Below, in pieces: positions 1 to 8,125 of a stretch of DNA of 64,000 bases (within the stretch, counting starts at the first letter, position 1; each line of letters opens with the position of its first letter). The notes under the pieces were generated by a model that was given only the letters and a program-made list of their open reading frames with translations, ran no database searches and was not told the DNA's origin. A program made the translations under genes and the position numbers. Origin of the DNA: Methylobacterium sp. Leaf112 (lineage in GTDB: Bacteria > Pseudomonadota > Alphaproteobacteria > Rhizobiales > Beijerinckiaceae); assembly GCF_001423295.1 (NCBI RefSeq), contig NZ_LMNG01000030.1, forward strand, positions 186,358 to 250,357, read 5' to 3'.

Positions 1-49
1 CATGGCGCGGCTTCCCGGAATGGAGAAGGGGTTGGGAGCGGACCCGTGC

Positions 50-301
50 TCAGGCGGGCGGCGGGCTCTGCGGCTCCGGCGCTTCCTCGACGAGCAGCGC
101 ATCGGGGTCGTCGCGGAATCCCGCATCGCCCGCATCGGCCACGGGCGAACCCGGCGTGCCGAACGGACGACTCGGATAGGCCGCCGTGAACTTGTCCCGT
201 GCCGCCTGCGGATCGTCCGCCTTGAGGGTGATGCTCGGGCTGTCGGGCAGGGGCCAGCGCGGATCGGCGGGATCGCGGGGTCTCAACGCATACCAAGTCA
301 T
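50..301 (-). CDS. Small hypothetical protein
   Basis: Encodes about 83 residues starting MTWYALRP. I do not recognise a family. The N-terminal half looks folded (alternating hydrophobic and charged residues around LPDSPSITLKADDPQAARDKF). The C-terminal third is acidic and proline-rich and probably disordered. The ATG at 301 is chosen because the reading extended to 379 has arginine-rich, non-protein-like content. It is transcribed divergently from queA, and the roughly 160-base gap would hold both promoters. No signal peptide or membrane segment is visible. Function unknown. Confidence 0.55.
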   Translation of the reverse strand: MTWYALRPRDPADPRWPLPDSPSITLKADDPQAARDKFTAAYPSRPFGTPGSPVADAGDAGFRDDPDALLVEEAPEPQSPPPA

Positions 302-463
302 TCGGAAGCTCGCTCTGCCTTCTCGCACGGCATCCGTACGGGTGAAGCATGAACCGGAGCGGTGCGCCCGAGTTCCCACGTTCCCGGGCTCCCGAGTCCC
401 CGCTCATCGATCCGAGAGTCGCGCCCATTGATCCGACCCGTCAAACCGTGCTGTTGGCGCGGC

Positions 464-1549
464 ATGCGCGTCGATCTCTTCAATTTCGAGTTGCCCGAGG
501 CGGCCATCGCCCTGCGGCCCCCGACCCCCCGCGATGCCGGCCGTCTCCTCGTGGTCCAGCCGGGCGAGCCCTTCGAAGACCGGGCCGTGCGCGACCTGCC
601 CGGCCTCCTGCGGCCGGGCGACGCCCTGGTGTTCAACGACACACGGGTCATCCCGGCCCGGCTCACCGGCATCCGTCATCGTCCCGGCTCCCCCGGCCTG
701 CGCATGGAGGCGATGCTGCACCTGCGCGCCGGCCTGGACACCTGGCGCGCCTTCGCCCGACCGGCGAAGCGCCTCGCGCCGGGGGATCGCGTCGTATTCG
801 GCCGCCACGGGACGAGCGAGCCCTGCGACCTCGGTAGCCTCGACGCGACCATTCAGGAGAAGGGCGAGGCCGGCGAGATCACCCTGCGGTTCGACCTCTC
901 GGGTCCGGCCCTCGAAGCCGCCATCGCCGCCACCGGCAGCCTGCCGCTGCCGCCCTACATCGCCGGAAAGCGCCCGACGGATGCCCAGGACGCCACGGAT
1001 TACCAGACCGTCTATGCCGCTCGGCCCGGGGCCGTGGCGGCTCCCACCGCCGGCCTGCATTTCTCGGAATCACTCCTCGCCGATCTCGATGCCGCCGGTC
1101 TCCACCGCCACCGCGTGACCCTGCATGTGGGAGCCGGCACCTTCCTCCCGGTGAAGGCCGACGACACGCAGGATCACCGCATGCATGCGGAGATCGGCAG
1201 CCTCACGGCGGAGACGGCCGATGCCCTCAACCGGACCCGCGCGGCGGGCGGGCGCATCGTGGCGGTGGGCACCACCGCCCTTCGCCTCCTCGAGAGTGCC
1301 GCCGACGCGCAGGGGCGGCTGCACCCGTTCTCGGGTCCGACGGAGATCTTCATCACGCCCGGGACGCCGATCCACGCCGTCGACGCCCTCATGACCAACT
1401 TCCACCTGCCGCGCTCGACCCTGTTCATGCTGGTCTCGGCCTTTTCGGGCCTGGAGACCATGCGGGCCGCCTACGCGCACGCGATCGAGCACGGATACCG
1501 GTTCTACTCCTACGGGGATTCGAGCCTGCTGTTTCCGGCGGGGCGGTAG
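464..1549 (+). CDS. queA: S-adenosylmethionine:tRNA ribosyltransferase-isomerase
   Basis: Cytosolic enzyme that transfers and isomerises the ribosyl group of S-adenosylmethionine onto preQ1-modified tRNA, giving epoxyqueuosine at the wobble base of GUN anticodons. The 361-residue protein begins [12 protein letters not shown], the usual QueA N-terminus, and contains the expected [17 protein letters not shown] and [18 protein letters not shown] blocks. The frame is open upstream to 362, but the ATG at 464 gives the canonical start. No strong ribosome binding site is seen there. Length matches the family (about 350). tgt follows 59 bases downstream and acts at an earlier step of the same pathway, so co-transcription is likely. 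Confidence 0.95.
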   Translation: MRVDLFNFELPEAAIALRPPTPRDAGRLLVVQPGEPFEDRAVRDLPGLLRPGDALVFNDTRVIPARLTGIRHRPGSPGLRMEAMLHLRAGLDTWRAFARPAKRLAPGDRVVFGRHGTSEPCDLGSLDATIQEKGEAGEITLRFDLSGPALEAAIAATGSLPLPPYIAGKRPTDAQDATDYQTVYAARPGAVAAPTAGLHFSESLLADLDAAGLHRHRVTLHVGAGTFLPVKADDTQDHRMHAEIGSLTAETADALNRTRAAGGRIVAVGTTALRLLESAADAQGRLHPFSGPTEIFITPGTPIHAVDALMTNFHLPRSTLFMLVSAFSGLETMRAAYAHAIEHGYRFYSYGDSSLLFPAGR

Positions 1550-1608
1550 GGGAGGCCGGCGCACCGTCCCGCCTGCCCACCCGGTCGATCCGGTGCTAAG
1601 GAGCGCCG

Positions 1609-2784
1609 ATGTCCGAACCAGCCACGTCCCCCCTTCCGAGCACGTCCCCCCTTCCGAGCGCGTTCACCTTCCGGGTGGATGCCACCGACGGACCCGCGCG
1701 CACCGGCGCGATCAGCATGCCGCGCGGCACCATTCGGACGCCCGCCTTCATGCCCGTCGGCACGGCCGCCACCGTCAAGGCGATGTATCCGGGTCAGGTG
1801 CGGGAGTTGGGCGCCGACGTGGTGCTCGGTAACACCTACCACCTGATGCTGCGGCCCGGCCCCGAGCGCATGGCGCGGCTCGGCGGCCTGCACCGGTTCA
1901 TGAACTGGCCACAGCCGATCCTCACGGATTCCGGCGGCTTCCAGGTGATGTCGCTCTCGGCCCTGCGCAAGCTCGACGAGCAGGGCGTCACCTTCCGCTC
2001 GCATGTCGACGGTTCGACCCACCACATGAGCCCGGAACGGTCCATCGAGATCCAGGGGCTGCTGGGCTCCGACATCCAGATGCAGCTCGACGAATGCGTT
2101 CGGCTGCCCGCCGACCGGGCCACCATCGAAAAGGCGATGCACCTGTCCCTGCGGTGGGCGGAGCGCTGCCGCGTGCAGTTCGGCGAGCAGCCCGGCAAGG
2201 CGATGTTCGGCATCGTGCAGGGTGGCGACAGTCCCGATCTGCGGGTGGAGAGCGCGCGCGCCCTCGTGGATCTCGACCTCAAGGGCTACGCCATCGGCGG
2301 CCTCGCGGTGGGCGAGCCCCAGGCGGTGATGCTGGCGATGATCGAGACGGTGGAGCCGCATCTTCCCGCCGGCAAGCCGCGCTACCTCATGGGGGTCGGC
2401 ACGCCCGACGACCTCATGCGTTCGGTCTCCCGCGGCATCGACATGTTCGACTGCGTGATGCCGACCCGAGCCGGGCGGCACGGCCTCGCCTATACCCGCC
2501 ACGGCCGGATCAACCTGCGCAACGCCCGCCACGGCGAGGACACCCGGCCCCTCGACGAAACGTCGTCCTGCCCGGCGGCGCGGGACTACAGCCGCGCCTA
2601 TCTCCATCACCTCGTGCGCACGGACGAGATCCTGGGGATGATGCTGCTCACCTGGAACAACCTGTCATACTATCAGGACCTCATGGCCGGGATGCGCGGC
2701 GCCATCGCGCAAGGCCGCCTCGCCGATTTCTGCGACGGGACCCGGGAGGCCTGGGCGAAGGCGGAGGCCGAGCGCGCCGCCTGA
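1609..2784 (+). CDS. tgt: tRNA-guanine(34) transglycosylase
   Basis: Exchanges guanine 34 of tRNA-Asp, -Asn, -His and -Tyr for preQ1, the entry step of queuosine modification. The 391-residue protein has the catalytic DSGGFQVMS and [13 protein letters not shown] blocks; the Asp of FDCVMP is the nucleophile in this family. An AAGGAG sequence about 7 bases before the ATG supports the start. Odd point: the C-terminal zinc site is mostly gone. Where well-studied TGTs have CxCxxC and a His in TIHNL, this protein reads [13 protein letters not shown] and TWNNL. The rest is intact, so it is probably active, perhaps with a metal-independent C-terminal fold. Confidence 0.95.
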   Translation: MSEPATSPLPSTSPLPSAFTFRVDATDGPARTGAISMPRGTIRTPAFMPVGTAATVKAMYPGQVRELGADVVLGNTYHLMLRPGPERMARLGGLHRFMNWPQPILTDSGGFQVMSLSALRKLDEQGVTFRSHVDGSTHHMSPERSIEIQGLLGSDIQMQLDECVRLPADRATIEKAMHLSLRWAERCRVQFGEQPGKAMFGIVQGGDSPDLRVESARALVDLDLKGYAIGGLAVGEPQAVMLAMIETVEPHLPAGKPRYLMGVGTPDDLMRSVSRGIDMFDCVMPTRAGRHGLAYTRHGRINLRNARHGEDTRPLDETSSCPAARDYSRAYLHHLVRTDEILGMMLLTWNNLSYYQDLMAGMRGAIAQGRLADFCDGTREAWAKAEAERAA

Positions 2785-2791
2785 ACGCCCC

Positions 2792-3856
2792 TCAGGGGCG
2801 GGGCAAAACCCTGTAGAAGCCGTCCGGATCGTCGGTGCCCGTCGCGACGGCAGCCCCCAGGGCGGTGACGATGCGTTCGGCGATGGGCAGCCTGTAATGA
2901 AGGGCGTCCCAGTAATTCGTGTCCTCGGTCGTCACCGGGGATGGGATTCGGAAGTCCACCACGCGGGCGCCGCGCCGGGCGCCGATCGCGGCGACCCGCG
3001 CCTTGCAGGCCGCCTCCCGCGCGCCCTTGGCCGTGCCGGGCAGACCCTGCGCCGCCACGTGCACCGGCATGAAGGCGAGCACCTTGCGCGTGTCCGGCGG
3101 CATCGCACCGAGGAGATCGTCGAGCCAGCCCAGCGCCGGCATCGGCGCCGCCACGGCATCGACCGGCGGATCGACCGGGGCCGCCTCGGGCATCGCCGCG
3201 CCGCCGCCATGGATATGGGCCGCGGCGCGGCGGGCGTCGTAGCCCGCCTCGGGCGGCGTGAAGACGGCATAGCCGTCCGCCCGCAGCCGCGGCGGCACGC
3301 CGGCCCAGCGGGCCAGCGCCACCCGCCAGGCCGCGGCGAGGCCCTGCCCGTTGAGCTGCCGCAGGACGCCCCAGGGTGCCCCCTCCGCGTAGAGCCAGGC
3401 GGGGAACGGCCGGAACGTGAGGCGCTTCGTGTCGGCATCGGCCGCGCACCAATTGGCGTCGAGGCCGAACACCACGACTTTCGGCGCGGCGTACCGCAGG
3501 AAGACCCGGGCAATGGACATCTGTTCGAACGGCGTCGCGGCGTTCATGGCGAAGTTGGCGAAGCGGCCGCCGAGCACGGGTCCGAGCCGATCCGGATCGA
3601 GGAGCCGTGACGTGGAGGAACCGAAGACCGCCGCGTCGTAGAGGCCGCTGCGGGCGACCTGGGGGTACATGAAGCGCTGGTTGCCATCCATCAAGGGCGC
3701 CGGCGTCCGCCCGGGCCCGACCCGCAGGCCATAGGGGTCGAGCACGGCGACGAACCCGAACGCCGCCAGCCCGAAGCCGGCGACCGACAGGCCGAACACC
3801 CGGGCGAACCCCTGCCAGGCTCCGGCCCGCCACTCCCGTTCCGCCACTGCGCTCAT
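2792..3856 (-). CDS. Membrane-anchored hypothetical protein, possibly SGNH-like
   Basis: About 354 residues from the ATG at 3856 (MSAVAEREW); an in-frame ATG at 3910 is also possible. One N-terminal membrane segment (about residues 20-45, VFGLSVAGFGLAAFGFVAV) is followed by an extracytoplasmic domain. AVFGSSTSRLLDP near residue 85 resembles block I of SGNH/GDSL hydrolases, and VVVFGLDANW and LHYRLPIAERI fit that fold loosely. I cannot assign a substrate. It converges on tgt with only 7 bases between stop codons. Related proteins are often linked to exopolysaccharide modification, but nothing here proves that. Confidence 0.7.
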   Translation of the reverse strand: MSAVAEREWRAGAWQGFARVFGLSVAGFGLAAFGFVAVLDPYGLRVGPGRTPAPLMDGNQRFMYPQVARSGLYDAAVFGSSTSRLLDPDRLGPVLGGRFANFAMNAATPFEQMSIARVFLRYAAPKVVVFGLDANWCAADADTKRLTFRPFPAWLYAEGAPWGVLRQLNGQGLAAAWRVALARWAGVPPRLRADGYAVFTPPEAGYDARRAAAHIHGGGAAMPEAAPVDPPVDAVAAPMPALGWLDDLLGAMPPDTRKVLAFMPVHVAAQGLPGTAKGAREAACKARVAAIGARRGARVVDFRIPSPVTTEDTNYWDALHYRLPIAERIVTALGAAVATGTDDPDGFYRVLPRP

Positions 3857-3978
3857 CACATCCCAGCCGCCACGCCCACAGGAAGGCGGTTTGGCGCGGT
3901 TGACCCCCACCCGTCGAGCCCCTATTGCGGGCGTCGCCTCCCGACGGACCCGGGCCCCAATGCCCCCGCCACGGACGC

Positions 3979-4054
3979 GAGCGCGTAGCTCAGCTGGTAG
4001 AGCAACGGACTTTTAATCTGTAGGTCTTGGGTTCGAACCCCAACGCGCTCACCA
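3979..4054 (+). tRNA. tRNA-Lys (anticodon TTT)
   Basis: A complete cloverleaf can be drawn. The acceptor stem pairs GAGCGCG with CGCGCTC, followed by discriminator A and an encoded CCA. The anticodon stem 4005-4009/4017-4021 closes loop CTTTTAA with anticodon TTT at 4012-4014. The T arm carries the standard GGTTCGAACCC. It sits at the left edge of a stretch of small, poorly conserved genes, the usual position of tRNA-associated accessory DNA. I found no duplicate of its 3' end downstream. Confidence 0.97.
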
Positions 4055-4195
4055 AATTCCCCAGCCACCACGACGTACCGGGCCGCAATCTGCGTGCGGC
4101 CGAAGCGCTGCTGTTTCCGCGGCCTGCTCTGCTGTTGCAACGCGATTGCCGTCGTCCCCGGGGCTCCAATTGCCCCGGCCGGTCGGAGGGTGGCG

Positions 4196-4345
4196 TCAGG
4201 ACCACACGCGAAGCACGATCATGAGGCCGATCGGGACGACGAAGATCAAGGCCGTCGCCCATTGGATGTCGTTCCGTGTGCTTTCCAGCGCGCTTTCCAA
4301 CGCCGCGATGCGCGCCTCCAGGGCCCGAAACCTCGCCTCGTCCAT
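4196..4345 (-). CDS. 49-residue coiled-coil plus membrane-segment miniprotein
   Basis: A short gene encoding MDEARFRALEARIAALESAL, then a 20-residue hydrophobic helix (WATALIFVVPIGLMIVLRVW) and stop. The first half has a clear heptad pattern of Leu/Ala/Ile with charged flanks, so a short coiled coil joined to one C-terminal membrane helix is expected. GAGGGAG lies about 6 bases before the ATG. Too short for a confident family assignment. Similar tail-anchored coiled-coil miniproteins are common in Methylobacteriaceae annotations, but I cannot state a function. Confidence 0.6.
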   Translation of the reverse strand: MDEARFRALEARIAALESALESTRNDIQWATALIFVVPIGLMIVLRVWS

Positions 4346-4620
4346 CACCGGCTCCCTCGGCCTCTCTCACCTCGCCGATGGTGGAAGGACACGACCTCGG
4401 CTGTCCAGTTGAACACCAGGCCGTCGTGACACGAGGCACCGAGCCAGAGTCCGCACCGCCACGACGGAGCCGGCTGGGTGTCGTGAACGGCAGCGTGTGG
4501 ATTTACGACAAAAGACCAAGGTGCGCGGGGGCGAGTTCGCTGCGCTCCGGCTCGGCGGTTTATCGGGAAACCCGCCCCGTCTGGGCCGGTTTCGCACCAT
4601 CCGGCATGAGGAGCGACGGC
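4346..4620. other. Intergenic stretch, no gene recognised
   Basis: Both strands were read. Open frames here have arginine/proline-rich, non-protein-like translations, and I see no recognisable domain, repeat or strong hairpin. Confidence 0.5.
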
Positions 4621-4897
4621 ATGTCGGCGGTGAACGATCCCAGCCCCGGCCGAGTTCAAGCCGATCACAAGCCCGTTCCAGTCTGCGAATACGTGCAGGA
4701 TGCCGTGGTCCGGGTCACCGGCACCTGCAGCAATCCTACTCGCCGATATCGTTCCGACGGGCTATCGGTCCACGGAAATAGCCGGGATCCAGCAGGGGGA
4801 TACGATCCTCGCGTTCAGGGCTGGCCCGCTCGGGATCATGGCGGCGCGCTGTGCGTGGCTGTTCGATGCCGGACGTATCATTGTCATTGAGGACGTC
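4621..4897 (+). pseudogene. Relic of a zinc-type alcohol dehydrogenase (formaldehyde dehydrogenase-like)
   Basis: Two adjacent frames carry recognisable pieces of the medium-chain dehydrogenase family. In one frame, 4621-4728 reads through VCEYVQDAVVRVTGTC, the N-terminal strand that normally precedes the zinc-binding CGSDLH. From 4733 in another frame comes LLADIVPTGYRSTEIAG, then GDTILAFRAGPLGIMAARCA and GRIIVIE, the start of the Rossmann domain (normally GxGPVG; here RAGPLG). Roughly 120 residues that should lie between the pieces are missing, and the C-terminal half is absent. This is a decayed, internally deleted and frameshifted remnant, not a functional gene. Confidence 0.7.
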
Positions 4898-4928
4898 TTT
4901 CGCGGCACGACTGCGAAGACGGACCGGC

Positions 4929-5147
4929 TCAGCCCGTCGCCTTCGCATCCGCCTTATCGGCCAAGCCCTTCAATTCATCGGCACTCATCCAAGCGATCCC
5001 CGAGGGCGAGTGGATGGAATGAGCGATCAAACCCATGCCGATCTTCGTCTTCGCAGCCGCGAGGGCCTTCTCCGAACCCTCGTGCTCCTCGTGATTCCAT
5101 TGCCCACTCACCTGATTGGTGGTGTCGCCCCAGAGAAGGGTCCACAT
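4929..5147 (-). CDS. 72-residue hypothetical protein
   Basis: Starts MWTLLWGDTTNQVSGQW. An AAGGAG six bases upstream selects this ATG (5147) over the in-frame ATG at 5165. The protein is soluble with an amphipathic C-terminus (MSADELKGLADKADAKATG). The segment HEEHEGSEKALAAAKTKIGMG looks helical, and codon use resembles the real genes nearby. No family recognised. It lies in the series of small minus-strand genes that fills this region, and faces the dehydrogenase relic with about 30 bases between. Confidence 0.6.
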   Translation of the reverse strand: MWTLLWGDTTNQVSGQWNHEEHEGSEKALAAAKTKIGMGLIAHSIHSPSGIAWMSADELKGLADKADAKATG

Positions 5148-5220
5148 GGTGATCTCCTTGACCATGAAGGGGAAACGGACCGCCCTCCATTCCGGTTTGG
5201 GACGGTCGAAGCACCAGCGG

Positions 5221-5664
5221 CTACCGTGTGGGCAAGCATTCTGATCCGCGCGCGAACAACACGAGATCGCCCTGCCGTGGATTGTTCAGCGCAAACGGTG
5301 TGTCGGACGCACGCGGAAGGAAACCGTTACCCAACTCACGCTCGAAGAACGGGTGCCCGACGGCGTAGAAGCAGCGGTCCTGGACGGCCAGATAATCGAA
5401 CGACCGACGGAGAATCGGGGCACTCGCATCGGCGCCGGAACAATAGGCCGCGACCTCGACGCTCCCTGGACCGGACAGCCGAACCGCGCCGGTCGACCTT
5501 GGATGCACGGTCATCGAAAGCCCGTCATTCAGTGTCACGACTAGGGTATAAGGCGAGCGATTGTGGACGGACCGCAAGCAGTCGGCCGACGCAGCAGTTG
5601 ATAGCGTACTTCCCAGGGTGACTGCCAGCATGAGGCCACCCAACACTTGCTTCGTCCCACGCAT
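5221..5664 (-). CDS. Small secreted protein, unknown function
   Basis: 147 residues with a clear signal peptide: positive start MRGTKQ, hydrophobic core VLGGLMLAVTLGSTLST, and AxA-type cleavage after AASA. The mature part has four cysteines (CLRSVHNR, YCSGADA, DRCFYAV, SECLPTR), which could form two disulfides in the periplasm. The ATG at 5664 is chosen because it directly precedes the signal peptide and has AGGGG upstream; the frame stays open to 5904 without sensible sequence. No family recognised. Confidence 0.7.
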   Translation of the reverse strand: MRGTKQVLGGLMLAVTLGSTLSTAASADCLRSVHNRSPYTLVVTLNDGLSMTVHPRSTGAVRLSGPGSVEVAAYCSGADASAPILRRSFDYLAVQDRCFYAVGHPFFERELGNGFLPRASDTPFALNNPRQGDLVLFARGSECLPTR

Positions 5665-5831
5665 CACTGGTTTTCCCCTGTGCACCTCAACGCGATCGCT
5701 TAAGCCATGGCCTGTATCCACGCCAGCGGCATTGCAGCACGAGACCGAACCAAATCTCTCCGCTGTCCTTTCGCGAACACGCGTCGAACGCGGCCCAGAC
5801 TGAGCCTCCCGACCGCGAAGATTCTGACGGT

Positions 5832-6038
5832 CTAGCCCGAGAACGAACCGAAGCCCTCGAAGTCGGACGTCGGAGGAACGATTTTGGCCGGCAGGTCGTC
5901 CCATCCCCGGACCTCGCCGCGGCGATCGTCGCGGACGAGCTCCAGGGGACGCTTGCCATTCGTGACGCTCGGCGTATGGCGGACGTCGATCGACACATCG
6001 GAGAAGTCGAAATGGTCGGTTGTGATGTAGTTCCGCAT
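5832..6038 (-). CDS. 68-residue hypothetical protein
   Basis: Reads MRNYITTDHFDFSDVSIDVR, then a charged middle (GKRPLELVRDDRRGE) and a hydrophilic C-terminus ending GFGSFSG. It has ordinary amino-acid composition with few Arg/Pro runs, unlike shadow frames, and no membrane segment. The ribosome binding site is weak. It ends about 170 bases before the secreted-protein gene at 5664 on the same strand, so a shared transcript is possible. Function unknown. Confidence 0.5.
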   Translation of the reverse strand: MRNYITTDHFDFSDVSIDVRHTPSVTNGKRPLELVRDDRRGEVRGWDDLPAKIVPPTSDFEGFGSFSG

Positions 6039-6249
6039 TCAGATGATCCCGTTGGTATGCCAGGGTTGCACGGATTGTTCAGTGAATGCGTGGCGCGGCA
6101 CGACGTTCCTTATGGGGCACTCGAACGACGCTTCACGGGGCTTTTTCGATCGGCCCCGGCTGGGAAGGCGACGACATTCCATCTGATTGGCCGATCATCG
6201 GTGCCGCGGCTGTCGCTGGACGTCTTTACCGTCGTGGACCGGATGGCCG

Positions 6250-6456
6250 TCAGCCGGTCGTCCAATTGAAGCCGATCATCGCGATCGCTCCGACGACGGT
6301 CATCCCGAGAAGAACGAGACTGACGATTCGAACGCCCTTGTCGCCGGGATGGTTCTCCGACTCGTAGGATGGCCGAAGCGGACGGCCGCACCCGTCATCG
6401 GTGCCGCGCGGTTGGTTCGCGAGTCGGGTTGCATGGGTGTCGGGGTGGAGGGTCAT
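6250..6456 (-). CDS. 68-residue tail-anchored miniprotein A
   Basis: From the ATG at 6456 (AAGGG just upstream) the protein has a 40-residue hydrophilic N-terminus (MTLHPDTHATRLANQPRG...) and one C-terminal membrane helix (IVSLVLLGMTVVGAIAMIGF) ending NWTTG. It has the same architecture as the protein at 6580-6801, and the two could be distant paralogues. The in-frame ATG at 6510 would add 18 residues but lacks a clear binding site. Function unknown; inner membrane location inferred. Confidence 0.6.
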   Translation of the reverse strand: MTLHPDTHATRLANQPRGTDDGCGRPLRPSYESENHPGDKGVRIVSLVLLGMTVVGAIAMIGFNWTTG

Positions 6457-6579
6457 CGATCCCTTTGGCAGCTGACGGAAGGTCCTGAGTAACGTCCCGA
6501 GGACCCACACGATCAGACGAACAGGTGCGACTCGATCGCCTCGCCGCTTCCGCTGAGACGATCGTGCGTCCGCGAGAGA

Positions 6580-6801
6580 TCAGCCCAGAAGCCAATGAAA
6601 CACGAGCGTCACCCCCGCGCCGACGATGGCCAGACCCAGCAGGGTGATGCTGCTGACCTGATCGACCTTATCGACGGTGTCTCCGGCGCGGTGCTGCGGT
6701 TCAATCGTAGAACTCTGGCTGCCGACAGGTATAGAATCGGCGTTGACGACGTCCAGAGTTGTCTTGAGCGGTGTCGCGGTGGACCGGCTCTGCGCGTTCA
6801 T
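6580..6801 (-). CDS. 73-residue tail-anchored miniprotein B
   Basis: Starts MNAQSRSTATPLKTTLDVV with AGGAG about 8 bases upstream, which decides the ATG at 6801 over earlier in-frame starts. About 48 polar residues precede one C-terminal membrane helix (ITLLGLAIVGAGVTLVFHWLL). Layout, size, strand and helix sequence (LLG-A/T-VGA) resemble miniprotein A at 6250-6456, so duplication is plausible. No known domain. Confidence 0.65.
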   Translation of the reverse strand: MNAQSRSTATPLKTTLDVVNADSIPVGSQSSTIEPQHRAGDTVDKVDQVSSITLLGLAIVGAGVTLVFHWLLG

Positions 6802-6948
6802 GACTGTCACTCCTGCGAGATCGAACAGACGATGCGCGGTCATCGGCCGATGGTGGCTGGGTCTAGAACGACTCGCTCGCGGCCTGACCACGGAATTCGG
6901 GGTTCGCTCACGGCGGCGCCTCGGTCGGCGACCGCCGCAACTCGTCGC

Positions 6949-7149
6949 TCAGGGGTTGCCACGCCCGCGATGGTTCGGATCGATACCGCCATCCGGCCTG
7001 GTCTCGTTCTCTATGTCGCCCTCGACGGTCGAATCCGCCGCGATGTCTTCGAAATCGTGGCCGGTCATCCCTTTGGATTGCCCAATACCCGGATTTCCTT
7101 TGAGATCTGCGTCCGTTGGGGTCTCGGTCTTCAAATGCTTGTTCGACAT
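6949..7149 (-). CDS. 66-residue acidic, probably disordered small protein
   Basis: Starts MSNKHLKTETPTDADLKGNP with CAGGAG a few bases before the ATG at 7149. The sequence is rich in Gly, Asp, Glu and Asn, has no aromatic residue apart from one Phe, and lacks hydrophobic clusters, so it should be intrinsically disordered and very soluble. Such hydrophilic miniproteins are often stress-induced. An EcfG-like promoter upstream (7210-7234) fits that, but function is not established. Confidence 0.65.
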   Translation of the reverse strand: MSNKHLKTETPTDADLKGNPGIGQSKGMTGHDFEDIAADSTVEGDIENETRPDGGIDPNHRGRGNP

Positions 7150-7209
7150 GGTGACTCCTGTTGCTTGGCTGGGTCGGCCCTGCCGGGAGGGCTGCCGGTG
7201 TATGTTTTC

Positions 7210-7234
7210 AACCCGACGGCAGGAGCCTCGTTCC
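7210..7234 (-). promoter_or_regulatory. Candidate EcfG (general stress sigma) promoter
   Basis: On the minus strand GGAAC (7234-7230) is followed after 17 bases by GTT (7212-7210). This matches the GGAAC-N17-GTT pattern known for the alphaproteobacterial general stress sigma factor EcfG. It lies about 60 bases upstream of the acidic miniprotein start at 7149. Short motifs of this kind also occur by chance. Confidence 0.35.
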
Positions 7235-7496
7235 TGGCTTTCGACCCCAGGCGACCCTGCGCCGCAACCCACATCGCAGACGCCGCACCGGTGGATCGTT
7301 CCCACCGATGGACCGAGCGCGAGATCGGCCCAGATTCATCCTCTGCCGCCGAGAGGGCGAGAGTCCGGTCGCCGAACGCAGCGTTTGGGGTGGCTTGGCG
7401 TCGGTTACGGCGCGAAGCAGTGCGGCTCCTGAACGAGCGCCCACGGGACGGTGGGCCTGCGCCCGCTCGCGTGGCGAGATCCCAGCCGCGGGGAGT
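7235..7496. other. Intergenic stretch, no gene recognised
   Basis: No frame on either strand gives a convincing protein; the open frames are Arg/Ser/Pro-rich. No recognisable RNA gene or repeat. Confidence 0.45.
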
Positions 7497-7628
7497 TCAG
7501 GAACGCCGCTTCGCGAAAGAGAGGCTCCCGTGTGCTGCCCCCTTCAGCACCCAGAACCCGATACGGATATAGGCGAGCCACACGAGAAGTTGGCGGCGGA
7601 TGCCGGTCGGAGCGTGGTCGTCGATCAT
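7497..7628 (-). CDS. Possible 43-residue membrane miniprotein
   Basis: A short frame encoding MIDDHAPTGIRRQLLVWLAY, then IRIGFWVLKGAAHG and a basic C-terminus ending AKRRS. The central 25 residues are hydrophobic with flanking arginines and could cross the membrane once. The composition looks more protein-like than the other frames here, but the ribosome binding site is poor and no family is known. Treat as a candidate only. Confidence 0.35.
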   Translation of the reverse strand: MIDDHAPTGIRRQLLVWLAYIRIGFWVLKGAAHGSLSFAKRRS

Positions 7629-7960
7629 GGCTGCGTCCCACGTGAGGCCTTGGAGCCCACCACGTCATCTAGTACTTTAGTACTGGTATAAATAGGGCCG
7701 CCCCGAGCGGCTACCTTCACGTTTCGGTGCGCCTTCACCGCTGCGCCTCGGGCATGCCTGGCGGAGCCGATTGTCGTAATCGGGAGCGTCGTTCTTGCTA
7801 AGACCTACACGTGGAACGATTCACGGCACAAAAGGACGGCCGGCAGCCGCATCGCGGCCGACGACCAGGATCGAGTTTGCGACGATGTCTTGTGCTCTTC
7901 GAACGCGAACGCTGGCGAACTCGTGAATGGGAAGGGCCTTGGCATCCGACACAACCGCTG

Positions 7961-7998
7961 CGACGAACGAATACCCCTCCCAAGGGGTTCTTTCGTCG
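7961..7998 (+). other. Long imperfect stem-loop
   Basis: CGACGAA...ACCCCT pairs with AGGGGT...TTCGTCG around the loop CCCA: a 6-bp apical stem, then a small bulge and about ten more pairs at the base with one mismatch. There is no T run directly after it; it sits 12 bases before a terminator hairpin. Confidence 0.5.
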
Positions 7999-8009
7999 AC
8001 CCGACTTCA

Positions 8010-8039
8010 CCCGCCCGGCGCGAAGCCCGGCGGGTTTTT
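8010..8039 (+). terminator. Intrinsic terminator upstream of the Rmf-like gene
   Basis: CCCGCC (8010-8015) pairs with GGCGGG (8029-8034) and five T follow. No gene that it would end is recognised upstream, so it marks the end of an unidentified transcript or acts as an attenuator. It closely resembles the terminators at 8354 and 8993. Confidence 0.65.
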
Positions 8040-8125
8040 CGTCGCACGCGCTGAGTTCCAATGATCCTCTTCGGCGGATTTCGCGTTTCCCCCGGCGAAC
8101 TCCAGATCGCCAGGGAGATGATGAC

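Larger units (their letters stand above)
7629..8125 (+). other. Gene-less leader ending in two hairpins before the Rmf-like gene
   Basis: No convincing protein is encoded. A short AT-rich patch at 7672-7696 contains TAGTACT twice, 8 bases apart, and could be a promoter. The stretch ends in a long imperfect hairpin (7961-7998) and an intrinsic terminator (8010-8039), both upstream of the gene at 8126. A small RNA or a transcribed leader with attenuation is possible. Confidence 0.4.

Noticed and set aside
302-463. preQ1 riboswitch upstream of queA
   Set aside because: Although queA is a queuosine gene, I cannot see a preQ1-type hairpin and pseudoknot pattern in this leader.
7405-7668. 87-residue minus-strand frame
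   Set aside because: Arg/Pro-rich shadow; a different short frame (7497-7628) is the better candidate.
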